From Lachnospiraceae bacterium UBA1251 (GTDB taxonomy: Bacteria; Bacillota; Clostridia; Lachnospirales; Lachnospiraceae): a stretch of DNA of 14,956 nucleotides. Below, piece by piece: positions 1-6,165 of the stretch. Position numbers and translations under genes: made by a program. The stretch spans positions 1,841 through 16,796 of the forward strand of contig DBVZ01000147.1 in NCBI GenBank assembly GCA_002308255.1, read 5' to 3'. How positions within the stretch are numbered: position 1 is the first letter of the stretch; each line of letters begins with the position of its first letter. The notes beneath the pieces were generated by a model. The model ran no database searches and was not told the DNA's origin. It worked only from the letters and a program-made list of their open reading frames with translations.

Positions 1-733
1 GAGAGCGGCCGAAGTTCCACTCCCAGGTGCTGTATTTGGAATCCCGGAGTTTTCGCACTTCGTGAAGTTCTTCCTCTGTGAGGATTCCCGTTTCCGGATT
101 TCCGCCCGTGAGAAAGTTTAAAAGATACTCCCGGAAGTCTTCGATCGTCATGTCCTCGGCGAGCAGCGGACGTATGTTGCCGATCCGGCTTCGCACGGAG
201 CGGATCCCTTTCGCTTTGAATTTTTCCGGATCCACTTTGAGCGCGCCTTCCACGGCAGAGGGATCAGAATCAAAAAGAAGAGTGCCGTGATGAAGGATAC
301 GGCCGTGATCGATCCGCTGCGCCGTGCCGGACACTTTTCTGCCTTCCGCAAGAATGTCGTTGCGTCCGGAAACCTCCGCGCTGACGCCAAGGGAGCGGAG
401 AGCGGCAATGACCGGATCCGTAAACTGCTTTTTAGTGACGGTTTCGGCTGTGTCCGTGTCGGTGATGAAGGAGTAATTCAGATTTCCCAGATCATGATAG
501 ACTGCGCCGCCGCCGGTCGTGCGCCGGACGACACGGATATTATTTTCCTCCACGAAAGCGCGGTTGATCTCCGCTTCCGTATTCTGGTTGAGACCGATGA
601 CGATCGTATTGTCATTGCGCCAGAGAATCAGATAACTGCCCGTCCGCCGGTGCGTCAGGACATATTCTTCAAATGCAAGATTGTAATACGGATCGGTACT
701 TCCGGTCTTAAGACAGGTAAAAGAAAGTGCCAT
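1..733 (-). CDS. lplA: Lipoate-protein ligase A, C-terminus cut by window edge
   Basis: Attaches lipoic acid, through a lipoyl-AMP intermediate, to lysines of lipoyl domains such as the glycine cleavage H protein and 2-oxoacid dehydrogenase E2 subunits; cytosolic. Only the first 244 codons are present; the gene runs off the left end. What identifies it is the lipoate-binding loop RRTTGGGAVYHD at residues 70-81, GRND at 123-126 and the catalytic-lysine motif GRKVSGTA (K133). The visible end, YSTWEWNFGRS at 234-244, is the typical junction between the catalytic and the small C-terminal accessory domain, so roughly 80-90 residues should lie outside (family about 330). The ATG at 733 follows GGAGGAG with a 7-base spacer. 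It diverges from mtaB. Biotin or octanoyl ligases share the fold, but these motifs fit LplA. Confidence 0.93.
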   Translation of the reverse strand, partial: MALSFTCLKTGSTDPYYNLAFEEYVLTHRRTGSYLILWRNDNTIVIGLNQNTEAEINRAFVEENNIRVVRRTTGGGAVYHDLGNLNYSFITDTDTAETVTKKQFTDPVIAALRSLGVSAEVSGRNDILAEGRKVSGTAQRIDHGRILHHGTLLFDSDPSAVEGALKVDPEKFKAKGIRSVRSRIGNIRPLLAEDMTIEDFREYLLNFLTGGNPETGILTEEELHEVRKLRDSKYSTWEWNFGRS

Positions 734-774
734 ATGGCATCTCCTCCCGATGTTGAATGGTTGGCCGTACATGT

Positions 775-803
775 ATTGTACAACTTCTTTTCATCTGCTA
801 CAA
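775..803 (-). promoter_or_regulatory. Putative promoter of lplA (minus strand)
   Basis: Read on the minus strand, TTGTAG (complement of 798-803) and TACAAT (complement of 775-780) are 17 bases apart, with an expected start point near 768 and a leader of about 35 bases before the lplA ATG. The -10 matches 5 of 6 consensus bases; the -35 is weak. It occupies the same DNA as the mtaB promoter on the other strand. Confidence 0.55.
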
Positions 804-804
804 T
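776..804 (+). promoter_or_regulatory. Putative promoter of mtaB
   Basis: TTGTAC at 776-781 and TACAAT at 799-804 are separated by 17 bases, and TGC directly before the -10 makes it an extended -10 (TGnTACAAT). The expected start point is near 811, giving a leader of about 27 bases. The -35 matches only TTG, so the extended -10 probably carries the strength. Confidence 0.6.
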
Positions 805-837
805 CACGGAAAGACATTCTGACGGGAGAAGAACCTC

Positions 838-2205
838 ATGGGACTGAAAGCGGCGCTGCACAATCTGGGATGTAAAGTAAACGAATATGAGACCGAAGCG
901 ATGGCTGCGGATCTTTCCGCGCATGGCTTTGAGATCGTACCGTTTGCCCCGGGGGCGGATCTCTATGTCATCAATACCTGCACGGTGACGAATATCGCGG
1001 ACCGGAAATCCCGGCAGATGCTGCACAGGGCAAAGAAAATGAATCCCGGGGCCGTTGTTGCCGCCTGCGGATGCTATGTGGATGTCCGTAAAGATGATCT
1101 GAAGGCGGATCCCGCCATCGACCTGGTCCTGAACAACAGAGAAAAACTGCATATTTCGGAAGCGGTCCTTCCTTTTTTTGAGCTGCAGAGCACCGAAAAT
1201 GAGGACGCACAGATCGCGCGGGCGCATACCAGGGCATTTATAAAGATTCAGGACGGGTGCAATCAGTTCTGCTCCTACTGTATCATTCCGTACGCGAGAG
1301 GCGCGGTCGTATCACGTCCGGAAGAAGAGATCGTCAGCGAGGTGAGGCGAAAAGCGGAACAGGGATTCAAAGAAGTCGTCCTGACCGGCATTCACATCAG
1401 TTCCTACGGACATGATGCGGAGACGGGAGGACAGCGCATCGCCTGGAGACCGAAAGAAGGGGAAATGCCCCCGCTGTTCCGGCTCATAGAGAAGATCCAC
1501 GAGATCGAAGGGATCAGAAGGATCCGGCTCGGCTCTTTGGAACCTCGGATCATGAGTGAGGAATTTACGGGCGGGCTCGCGGAAATGCCGAAGATCTGCG
1601 CGCAGTTTCACCTTTCCCTGCAGAGCGGGTGCGACGAAACCCTGCGGCGTATGAACCGGCACTACACAACGGAAGAGTATGCCGCGATCTGCGAAAGGAT
1701 CCGGAAATACTTTCCCGACGCAGCAATCACCACAGATATCATTGTCGGTTTCCCGGGGGAAACAGAAGAGGAATTTGAGGAGACCGTCCGTTTTGTGCGC
1801 CGGATCGGTTTTTCGAAGACGCACATCTTCCGGTATTCCAGAAGAGAGGGAACGCCGGCAGCGCTGCGGACAGACCAGGTCCCGGAATCCGTAAAAGTGA
1901 AGCGCAGCGAAGTTCTGCTTCGCATCAACGAGGAAATGGAGAGAAAATTCGCGGAGAGGTTCCTTGACAGGGAAGTATCCGTTTTGTTTGAAGAGAAGCG
2001 CGAATCGGAAGAAGGCGCTGTATGGATGGGACACACAAAGGAATACATTGAAGTGCGGCTTGCGCAGGAGGAAGCGGAAAGGTCCCCGGCAGGACCGGAC
2101 GGTCATTCTGATCCCGCGGAGCTTTCCAATCGGATCGAAAACTGCGTTCTGACAGGGGTTGGCTGCGGATATGCCCGGTGCGTGCTCTCCGGAAAGGAAA
2201 CATGA
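838..2205 (+). CDS. mtaB: tRNA t6A37 methylthiotransferase MtaB
   Basis: Radical SAM enzyme that adds a methylthio group to C2 of N6-threonylcarbamoyladenosine at position 37 of ANN-decoding tRNAs. Domain order fits the family. The N-terminal UPF0004 domain has cluster cysteines C12 (LGCKVN), C48 (NTCTVT) and C79 (GCY). The radical SAM core follows, with CNQFCSYC at C141, C145 and C148. A C-terminal TRAM RNA-binding domain spans about residue 375 to the end. At 455 aa it has the usual length. LGCKVN...NTCTVT favours MtaB over the related MiaB and RimO. The ATG has GGGAG 9 bases upstream and an extended -10 promoter. The stop overlaps an out-of-frame ATG, and the CYTH gene begins just after it, suggesting one transcript. 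In Bacillus the orthologue (yqeV) lies in a different neighbourhood. Confidence 0.95.
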   Translation: MGLKAALHNLGCKVNEYETEAMAADLSAHGFEIVPFAPGADLYVINTCTVTNIADRKSRQMLHRAKKMNPGAVVAACGCYVDVRKDDLKADPAIDLVLNNREKLHISEAVLPFFELQSTENEDAQIARAHTRAFIKIQDGCNQFCSYCIIPYARGAVVSRPEEEIVSEVRRKAEQGFKEVVLTGIHISSYGHDAETGGQRIAWRPKEGEMPPLFRLIEKIHEIEGIRRIRLGSLEPRIMSEEFTGGLAEMPKICAQFHLSLQSGCDETLRRMNRHYTTEEYAAICERIRKYFPDAAITTDIIVGFPGETEEEFEETVRFVRRIGFSKTHIFRYSRREGTPAALRTDQVPESVKVKRSEVLLRINEEMERKFAERFLDREVSVLFEEKRESEEGAVWMGHTKEYIEVRLAQEEAERSPAGPDGHSDPAELSNRIENCVLTGVGCGYARCVLSGKET

Positions 2206-2206
2206 T

Positions 2207-2725
2207 ATGGAAATCGAGAGGAAATGGATGGTCGGGGGATGGCCGGAAAATCTGAAACTCCTGAAACAATACACGATGAGGCAGGGATATATCTGTACGG
2301 ATCCCACTGTCAGGATACGGGAAGAAGCGAGAAAGGGAGGAGATACGGAGTTTGTCCTGTGCTTTAAATCCCACAGCGGACCGGACGGTCTTACGAGACA
2401 GGAGATCGAGATCCGCATTGAGGAGGAGCCTTTCCGGGAACTCGAAAAACTGATCGGCATTCCGCTGATCGTTAAGGAGCAGCGTGTTTATGAGCTCCGG
2501 AACGGACTGAAGCTGGAAGTCAATGATGTGGATGAGGGAATGCCGACGCATTACATGTATGCGGAGATCGAGTACGGGACCGAGGAGGAAGCGCGGGCAT
2601 GGACACCGGAAGAAGACGGTCTTTCGGATTATCTGAACGATGATGTGACGGATCAGCCCGGCCAGACGATGGGAGCGTACTGGAATCTTACAAGGCTTCA
2701 CATCCCGATACCGTCGCAAGGTTGA
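2207..2725 (+). CDS. CYTH-domain protein, triphosphatase-like
   Basis: Single CYTH (triphosphate tunnel metalloenzyme) domain, 172 aa. The diagnostic N-terminal ExExK is MEIERK, with E2, E4 and K6. The remaining tunnel positions are alternating charged residues on beta strands: R36/R38 (VRIR), K54 (LCFK), E67/E69 (EIEI), K90 and R93 (KEQR), E104, D107/D109 and E120/E122 (EIEY). Members bind a triphosphate with divalent metal and hydrolyse inorganic or thiamine triphosphate, or more rarely cyclise ATP; the substrate cannot be told from sequence. The start at 2207 is chosen because the family begins at ExExK and AAGGAA lies just upstream. An in-frame ATG at 2159 would add 16 residues inside the mtaB tail. 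With 1 base between the mtaB stop and this ATG, it is probably translationally coupled. No CHAD domain is attached. Confidence 0.85.
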   Translation: MEIERKWMVGGWPENLKLLKQYTMRQGYICTDPTVRIREEARKGGDTEFVLCFKSHSGPDGLTRQEIEIRIEEEPFRELEKLIGIPLIVKEQRVYELRNGLKLEVNDVDEGMPTHYMYAEIEYGTEEEARAWTPEEDGLSDYLNDDVTDQPGQTMGAYWNLTRLHIPIPSQG

Positions 2726-2750
2726 ATTTTCTGCATATTTGTATTACAAT
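2722..2750 (+). promoter_or_regulatory. Promoter of the ireB-ruvX-rnj operon
   Basis: TTGAAT at 2722-2727 and TACAAT at 2745-2750 have exactly 17 bases between them. The -35 overlaps the stop codon of the upstream CYTH gene. The expected start point is near 2757, giving a leader of about 58 bases before ireB. The spacer and part of the -35 are covered by a CodY-box-like sequence. Confidence 0.7.
2725..2739 (+). promoter_or_regulatory. Candidate CodY box
   Basis: AATTTTCTGCATATT matches 13 of 15 positions of the known CodY consensus AATTTTCWGAAAATT. It overlaps the -35 and the spacer of the ireB operon promoter, a position where binding would repress. A CodY gene is present at 12927-13712. 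Assignment is by motif match only. Confidence 0.5.
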
Positions 2751-2767
2751 AAACGCAGTATGGGAAT

Positions 2768-2784
2768 CTGTCGCACTGACAGTG
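2768..2784 (+). promoter_or_regulatory. Small dyads in the ireB leader
   Basis: Two overlapping inverted repeats: CTGTC (2768-2772) with GACAG (2778-2782) around a 5-base loop, and CACTG-a-CAGTG (2774-2784). Only one can form at a time. There is no T-run, so this is not a terminator; it could be an operator or a weak 5' hairpin. Confidence 0.25.
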
Positions 2785-2814
2785 GAAGTCTGACGTAAGT
2801 GAGGTGAGCAAAAG

Positions 2815-3099
2815 ATGGCAGATATCGGCAGCACACAGTATTTCCGTTTCAGCCCCGAACAGGAAATAGATATTAAAAATGTTCTGAAAACGGCATACGA
2901 AGCGATGGCTGAAAAAGGCTATAATCCTGTCAATCAGATCGTAGGCTATATCATGTCAGGCGATCCGACCTATATTACCAGCTATAAGGGCGCACGTTCG
3001 ATGATTACCAAAGTCGAGCGCGATGAACTCGTGGAGGAACTTCTGAACGAGTACATCCGGAACCGTTTATGGGAAGATAAAAAAGAGCAGGAACCCTGA
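2815..3099 (+). CDS. ireB: IreB-family regulatory phosphoprotein (UPF0297)
   Basis: Small cytosolic protein (94 aa) of the UPF0297/YrzL family. In Enterococcus faecalis IreB is a substrate of the PASTA kinase IreK and acts on cephalosporin resistance. Family signatures are EKGYNPVNQIVGYIMSGDP (residues 33-51), followed by Y53 and the YKGARSMITKVERDELVEELL segment (57-77). The N-terminus has T7, in register with one of the two threonines phosphorylated in E. faecalis; position 4 is Ile instead of Thr, with S6 as a possible extra site. GAGGTGA ends 7 bases before the ATG. First gene of the operon, followed by ruvX and DUF1292 as in Bacillus. alaS, usually upstream there, is absent. Confidence 0.92.
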   Translation: MADIGSTQYFRFSPEQEIDIKNVLKTAYEAMAEKGYNPVNQIVGYIMSGDPTYITSYKGARSMITKVERDELVEELLNEYIRNRLWEDKKEQEP

Positions 3100-3164
3100 G
3101 AAAACGCGGCACAGCCCGGGAAAACCGGGACGGGAGAATGCAGCGGGAGAAGGAGCATTTGCCA

Positions 3165-3590
3165 ATGCGGGCAATCGGTCTTGACTACGGCTCCAAGACT
3201 GTCGGCGTTGCCGTGTCCGATCCGTTCGGATGGACGGCGCAGGCGGTGGAAACGATTACCAGAGAGAAGGAGAATCATTTAAGAGCGACGCTTCGAAGGA
3301 TCGAAGAACTTGTCCATATTTATGAAGCGGACCGGATCATCCTCGGGCTGCCTCTGAATATGGATGATACGGCCGGTGAACGGGCAATGGCGGCACGTGC
3401 ATTTCAGGAAACCCTTGAAAAAAAGACGGGGCTGCCTGTTTTTTTGTGGGATGAAAGACTGACGACTGCGGAAGCTGAGGAGATCCTGAAAGAGACCGGC
3501 GTTCCGAGAGCAGAATGGAAGACCCATGTGGACAAGATCGCGGCAGTGCTGATCCTGCAGGATTACCTGAACGCGCAGAACAACAGGTGA
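3165..3590 (+). CDS. ruvX: Holliday junction resolvase-like RuvX (YqgF)
   Basis: RNase H-fold protein of the YqgF family, implicated in Holliday-junction resolution and, in some bacteria, 16S rRNA 5'-end maturation. Motifs: strand 1 AIGLDYGSKTVGVAVSDP with D7, then RIILGLPLNMD (57-67), LWDERLTTAEAE (94-105, acidic D96/E97) and HVDKIAAVLILQDYL with D123, which together supply the acidic metal-binding site. 141 aa, close to the usual ~138. The start is set at 3165: AGGAG lies at 3151-3155 with a 9-base spacer and the protein then begins at the first strand. An in-frame ATG at 3138 has only one base between GGGAG and the codon and would add 9 unconserved residues. A 5-bp GC hairpin (3115-3129) lies in the gap after ireB. 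DUF1292 starts 10 bases downstream. Confidence 0.93.
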   Translation: MRAIGLDYGSKTVGVAVSDPFGWTAQAVETITREKENHLRATLRRIEELVHIYEADRIILGLPLNMDDTAGERAMAARAFQETLEKKTGLPVFLWDERLTTAEAEEILKETGVPRAEWKTHVDKIAAVLILQDYLNAQNNR

Positions 3591-3600
3591 GGCGGAGAGC

Positions 3601-3861
3601 ATGGAAAGATTGCTTTTTACAACGACAGACGGAGAAGAATTTGAATTTATCATAGAGGCTCAGGTGAGAATGAGCGGGAAGAATTATATCCTGGTATCGG
3701 AAGATACCGACGAGGAGGAGGCGGAGGCCATGATCCTTGAGGATGTATCAGGCCCGGAAGAGGAAGAAGCTCTTTATGTGCCCGTTGAGGACGAGGAACT
3801 TCTGGATACGCTGATGCCGCTCTTTGAGGAGGAACTCGAAGATGCGGAGATCAGGAACTGA
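3601..3861 (+). CDS. DUF1292 family acidic protein
   Basis: 86-residue DUF1292 (YrzB-like) protein of unknown function. The N-terminal half forms the short beta-rich core (MERLLFTTTDGEEFEFIIE, then NYILVSE). The rest is strongly acidic; about 30 of 86 residues are Asp or Glu, with runs such as DEEEAEA and PEEEEA. No transmembrane segment or catalytic motif is seen. The likely ribosome binding site is AGGTGA at 3585-3590, overlapping the ruvX stop, with GGAG nearer the start. It holds its conserved place after ireB and ruvX, so a link to that module is likely but its nature is unknown. Confidence 0.85.
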   Translation: MERLLFTTTDGEEFEFIIEAQVRMSGKNYILVSEDTDEEEAEAMILEDVSGPEEEEALYVPVEDEELLDTLMPLFEEELEDAEIRN

Positions 3862-3881
3862 GCGCTCGCAAGGAGGAGTAT

Positions 3882-5552
3882 TTGACAACTGAGAACAAAG
3901 AAAAGGTAAAGATCATTCCGCTTGGAGGACTGGAAACGATCGGAATGAACATTACCGCGTTTGAATGCCGGGACAGCATCGTCATCGTGGACTGCGGCTT
4001 CGCGTTCCCGGAGGACGATATGCTGGGAATCGATTTTGTACTCCCGGACATTACGTATCTGAAAGAAAACAAAGAAAAAGTAAAGGGAATCGTGATCACT
4101 CACGGTCATGAGGACCATATCGGAGCCATTCCGTACGTGGAGAAGGAGATCAATATCCCGATCTACGCGACAAAACTGACAATGGCGATCATTGACCGGA
4201 AGCTCGAGGAGAATGACCTGAAAGGGAAGGTCAAACGCAGGGTCATGAAATTCGGACAGTCTGCCAATCTGGGAGATTTCCGGGTCGAATTCATCAAAAC
4301 GAACCACAGTATTCAGGATGCCGCCGCTCTTGCGATCCATTCTCCCGCGGGTACGATTCTTCATACCGGGGATTTTAAAGTCGATTACACGCCGGTCAAC
4401 GGTGAAGCGATCGACTTGCAGCGCTTCGGCGAACTCGGAAAAAAGGGCGTTCTTGCCCTGATGTGCGACAGCACGAACGCGGAGCGTTCCGGGTTCACTC
4501 TGTCGGAGAAGACGGTCGGAGCCACTTTTGACCGGATCTTCCGGGAGCATCCGCATTCAAGACTGATCATCGCGAGTTTTGCCTCCAATGTGGACCGCGT
4601 GCAGCAGATCGTCAATACCGCCTGCAAATACGGCCGCAAGGTCTGCCTCGAAGGAAGAAGCATGATCAATGTCGTGGGGATCGCAGCGGATCTCGGCTAT
4701 CTCGACGTATGCGGGGATACGCTGATCGACAGCGATATGCTGGACCGTTATCCCCCGGAGAAAACGGTTCTGATCACTACCGGCTCCCAGGGAGAAGCGA
4801 TGGCGGCCTTAAGCCGGATGGCAGCCAGTATCCACAAGAGAGTCAAGATCATACCGGGAGACACGATCGTGTTTTCTTCCACCCCGATTCCGGGAAATGA
4901 AAAAGCGGTCTCTTATGTGATCAACGAGCTGAATGAACTCGGAGCCGAAGTCATTTTCCAGGATACCCATGTATCCGGTCATGCCTGCCAGGAGGAGATC
5001 AAACTGATCTATTCTCTGGTGCGTCCGCGCTATGCGGTCCCCATTCACGGCGAGAGGAGGCATCTGCAGGCGCACGCGAATCTTGCGGAGTCGCTCGGGA
5101 TGCCGCGGGAACGCATTTTCATGCTGCACTCGGGAGACGTTCTCGAAATGAACGACGAGGAAGCGGCAGTTGTCGGTAAAGTCCCGACAGGTGCGATCTT
5201 TGTGGACGGACTGGGGATCGGCGATGTCGGCAACATTGTGATCCGCGACAGGCAGAAGCTCTCGGAGGAAGGAATCATTATCGTCGTGATGACGCTGGAT
5301 TCTGCCGCGAAGACCGTACTGGCCGGTCCCGATATCATTTCCCGGGGATTTGTATATGTGAGGGAAGCGGAAGGCCTTATGGAGGAAGCGGATGAAGTCG
5401 TCCGTGAAGCACTGGACCGTGTGCTGAGTGAAAACAGCCCGGACTGGAACCGGATCAAAACAGAAGTCAGGGACGCACTCGGTGAGTTCGTCTGGAAGAG
5501 GATGAAACGCAGACCGATGATCCTGCCTATTTTAATGGAAGTGGAGCTGTAA
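3882..5552 (+). CDS. rnj: Ribonuclease J
   Basis: Metallo-beta-lactamase/beta-CASP ribonuclease for mRNA decay and rRNA maturation, with endonuclease and 5'-3' exonuclease activity. 556 aa, matching Bacillus RNase J1 (555). Metal-binding motifs are HGHEDH (H74, H76, D78, H79), H142, D164 (HTGDFKVD) and H389 (PIHGE). The beta-CASP insert runs roughly 200-350, with CDSTNAER at 195-202 and SGHA at 365-368. The C-terminal domain ends in an RPMILPI element. The start is TTG at 3882, preceded by AGGAGG with a 5-base spacer; no ATG lies near. Gaps of 20 bases from DUF1292 and 1 base to the next gene place it mid-operon. RNase J is not normally part of the Bacillus ireB-ruvX cluster. Confidence 0.96.
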   Translation: MTTENKEKVKIIPLGGLETIGMNITAFECRDSIVIVDCGFAFPEDDMLGIDFVLPDITYLKENKEKVKGIVITHGHEDHIGAIPYVEKEINIPIYATKLTMAIIDRKLEENDLKGKVKRRVMKFGQSANLGDFRVEFIKTNHSIQDAAALAIHSPAGTILHTGDFKVDYTPVNGEAIDLQRFGELGKKGVLALMCDSTNAERSGFTLSEKTVGATFDRIFREHPHSRLIIASFASNVDRVQQIVNTACKYGRKVCLEGRSMINVVGIAADLGYLDVCGDTLIDSDMLDRYPPEKTVLITTGSQGEAMAALSRMAASIHKRVKIIPGDTIVFSSTPIPGNEKAVSYVINELNELGAEVIFQDTHVSGHACQEEIKLIYSLVRPRYAVPIHGERRHLQAHANLAESLGMPRERIFMLHSGDVLEMNDEEAAVVGKVPTGAIFVDGLGIGDVGNIVIRDRQKLSEEGIIIVVMTLDSAAKTVLAGPDIISRGFVYVREAEGLMEEADEVVREALDRVLSENSPDWNRIKTEVRDALGEFVWKRMKRRPMILPILMEVEL

Positions 5553-5553
5553 C

Positions 5554-6165
5554 ATGGCAAAAAAGAGGAGAAATACCGGATACCGGGTAGCTGTCTCGGG
5601 CGCGAGACGTCTGGTTGCCCTGCTGCTTTTCGCGCTGGTCATGATCATTATTTTCTTCCTCGGAAGAACCGCCTATCATTTCGGGTATTCTGTATTCCAT
5701 CAGGTACCCGTGTCAAAGCCTCCGGGAGAGAACATCACGGTTACGATCGCGGAGGGGGCGGACGCCCGGGAGATCGGCATGACACTGAGAAATGCGGGCC
5801 TTATCGAAGATATCACTCTGTTCCGTGTACAGGAACGCCTTTCCGAGTATCATAAACAGCTCTCCGAGGATTTTAAGGGCGGTACTTTCCGTCTGAATAC
5901 GTCCCAGACGACGGACGAACTCCTTGCCGTGATCGCCGGTGAGGCGACAGAGGTCCAGGAAGTCAATGAGACGAAGACGGAATCGGATGTCCGTGATCCC
6001 AATGCGGAGGATAAACTGATCAATGACGTCACCAACGACAGCGATGTCAGGGACCCCGATGCCGAGAACAAGCTGATCGAACAAGTGACGAATGATACGG
6101 ACGAAGAAGCCGGATCGGAATCCGAAGCGGAGGAAAGCGGCGCGGAAGATGGCGGAGAGAATTGA
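5554..6165 (+). CDS. MltG-like membrane protein lacking the catalytic domain
   Basis: Residues 1-20 are basic and 21-38 form a hydrophobic membrane anchor (LVALLLFALVMIIIFFLG), so the rest should face outside. Residues 60-131 resemble the LysM-like domain of MltG/YceG (ITVTIAEGADAREIG, GLIEDITLF, GGTFRLNTSQTTDELLAVIAGE). Full MltG is about 340-380 aa with a catalytic glutamate in a C-terminal transglycosylase domain; here the protein stops at 203. The tail carries a 19-residue unit (SDVRDP.AE.KLI..VTND) twice, at 144-162 and 163-181, then an acidic Ser/Glu/Asp end. It sits where mltG (yrrL) sits in Bacillus, before the yrrM-like gene. Lytic activity is not expected; a role in binding peptidoglycan or assisting the envelope machinery is inference. 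GGAG ends 7 bases before the ATG. No frameshifted catalytic remnant follows. Confidence 0.75.
   Translation: MAKKRRNTGYRVAVSGARRLVALLLFALVMIIIFFLGRTAYHFGYSVFHQVPVSKPPGENITVTIAEGADAREIGMTLRNAGLIEDITLFRVQERLSEYHKQLSEDFKGGTFRLNTSQTTDELLAVIAGEATEVQEVNETKTESDVRDPNAEDKLINDVTNDSDVRDPDAENKLIEQVTNDTDEEAGSESEAEESGAEDGGEN
5983..6096 (+). repeat. Tandem duplication of a 19-codon unit
   Basis: Two adjacent 57-base units (5983-6039 and 6040-6096) encode SDVRDPNAEDKLINDVTND and a second copy with 15 of 19 residues identical. Of the 15 identical residues, 9 use different codons (Ser TCG against AGC, Arg CGT against AGG). The peptide is therefore better kept than the DNA. Confidence 0.9.

Noticed and set aside
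287..847. 186-codon plus-strand open frame opposite lplA
   Set aside because: It is antisense to clear lipoate ligase motifs and runs through the divergent promoter region into mtaB.
1312..2460. Long minus-strand open frames opposite mtaB and the CYTH gene
   Set aside because: Cys/Phe/Arg-rich composition with no family resemblance, and they cross two conserved plus-strand genes. Treated as shadows.
3115..3129. CCCGG-GAAAA-CCGGG hairpin between ireB and ruvX
   Set aside because: Only a 5-bp stem and no T-run, so not a terminator. At most a minor processing or pausing element.
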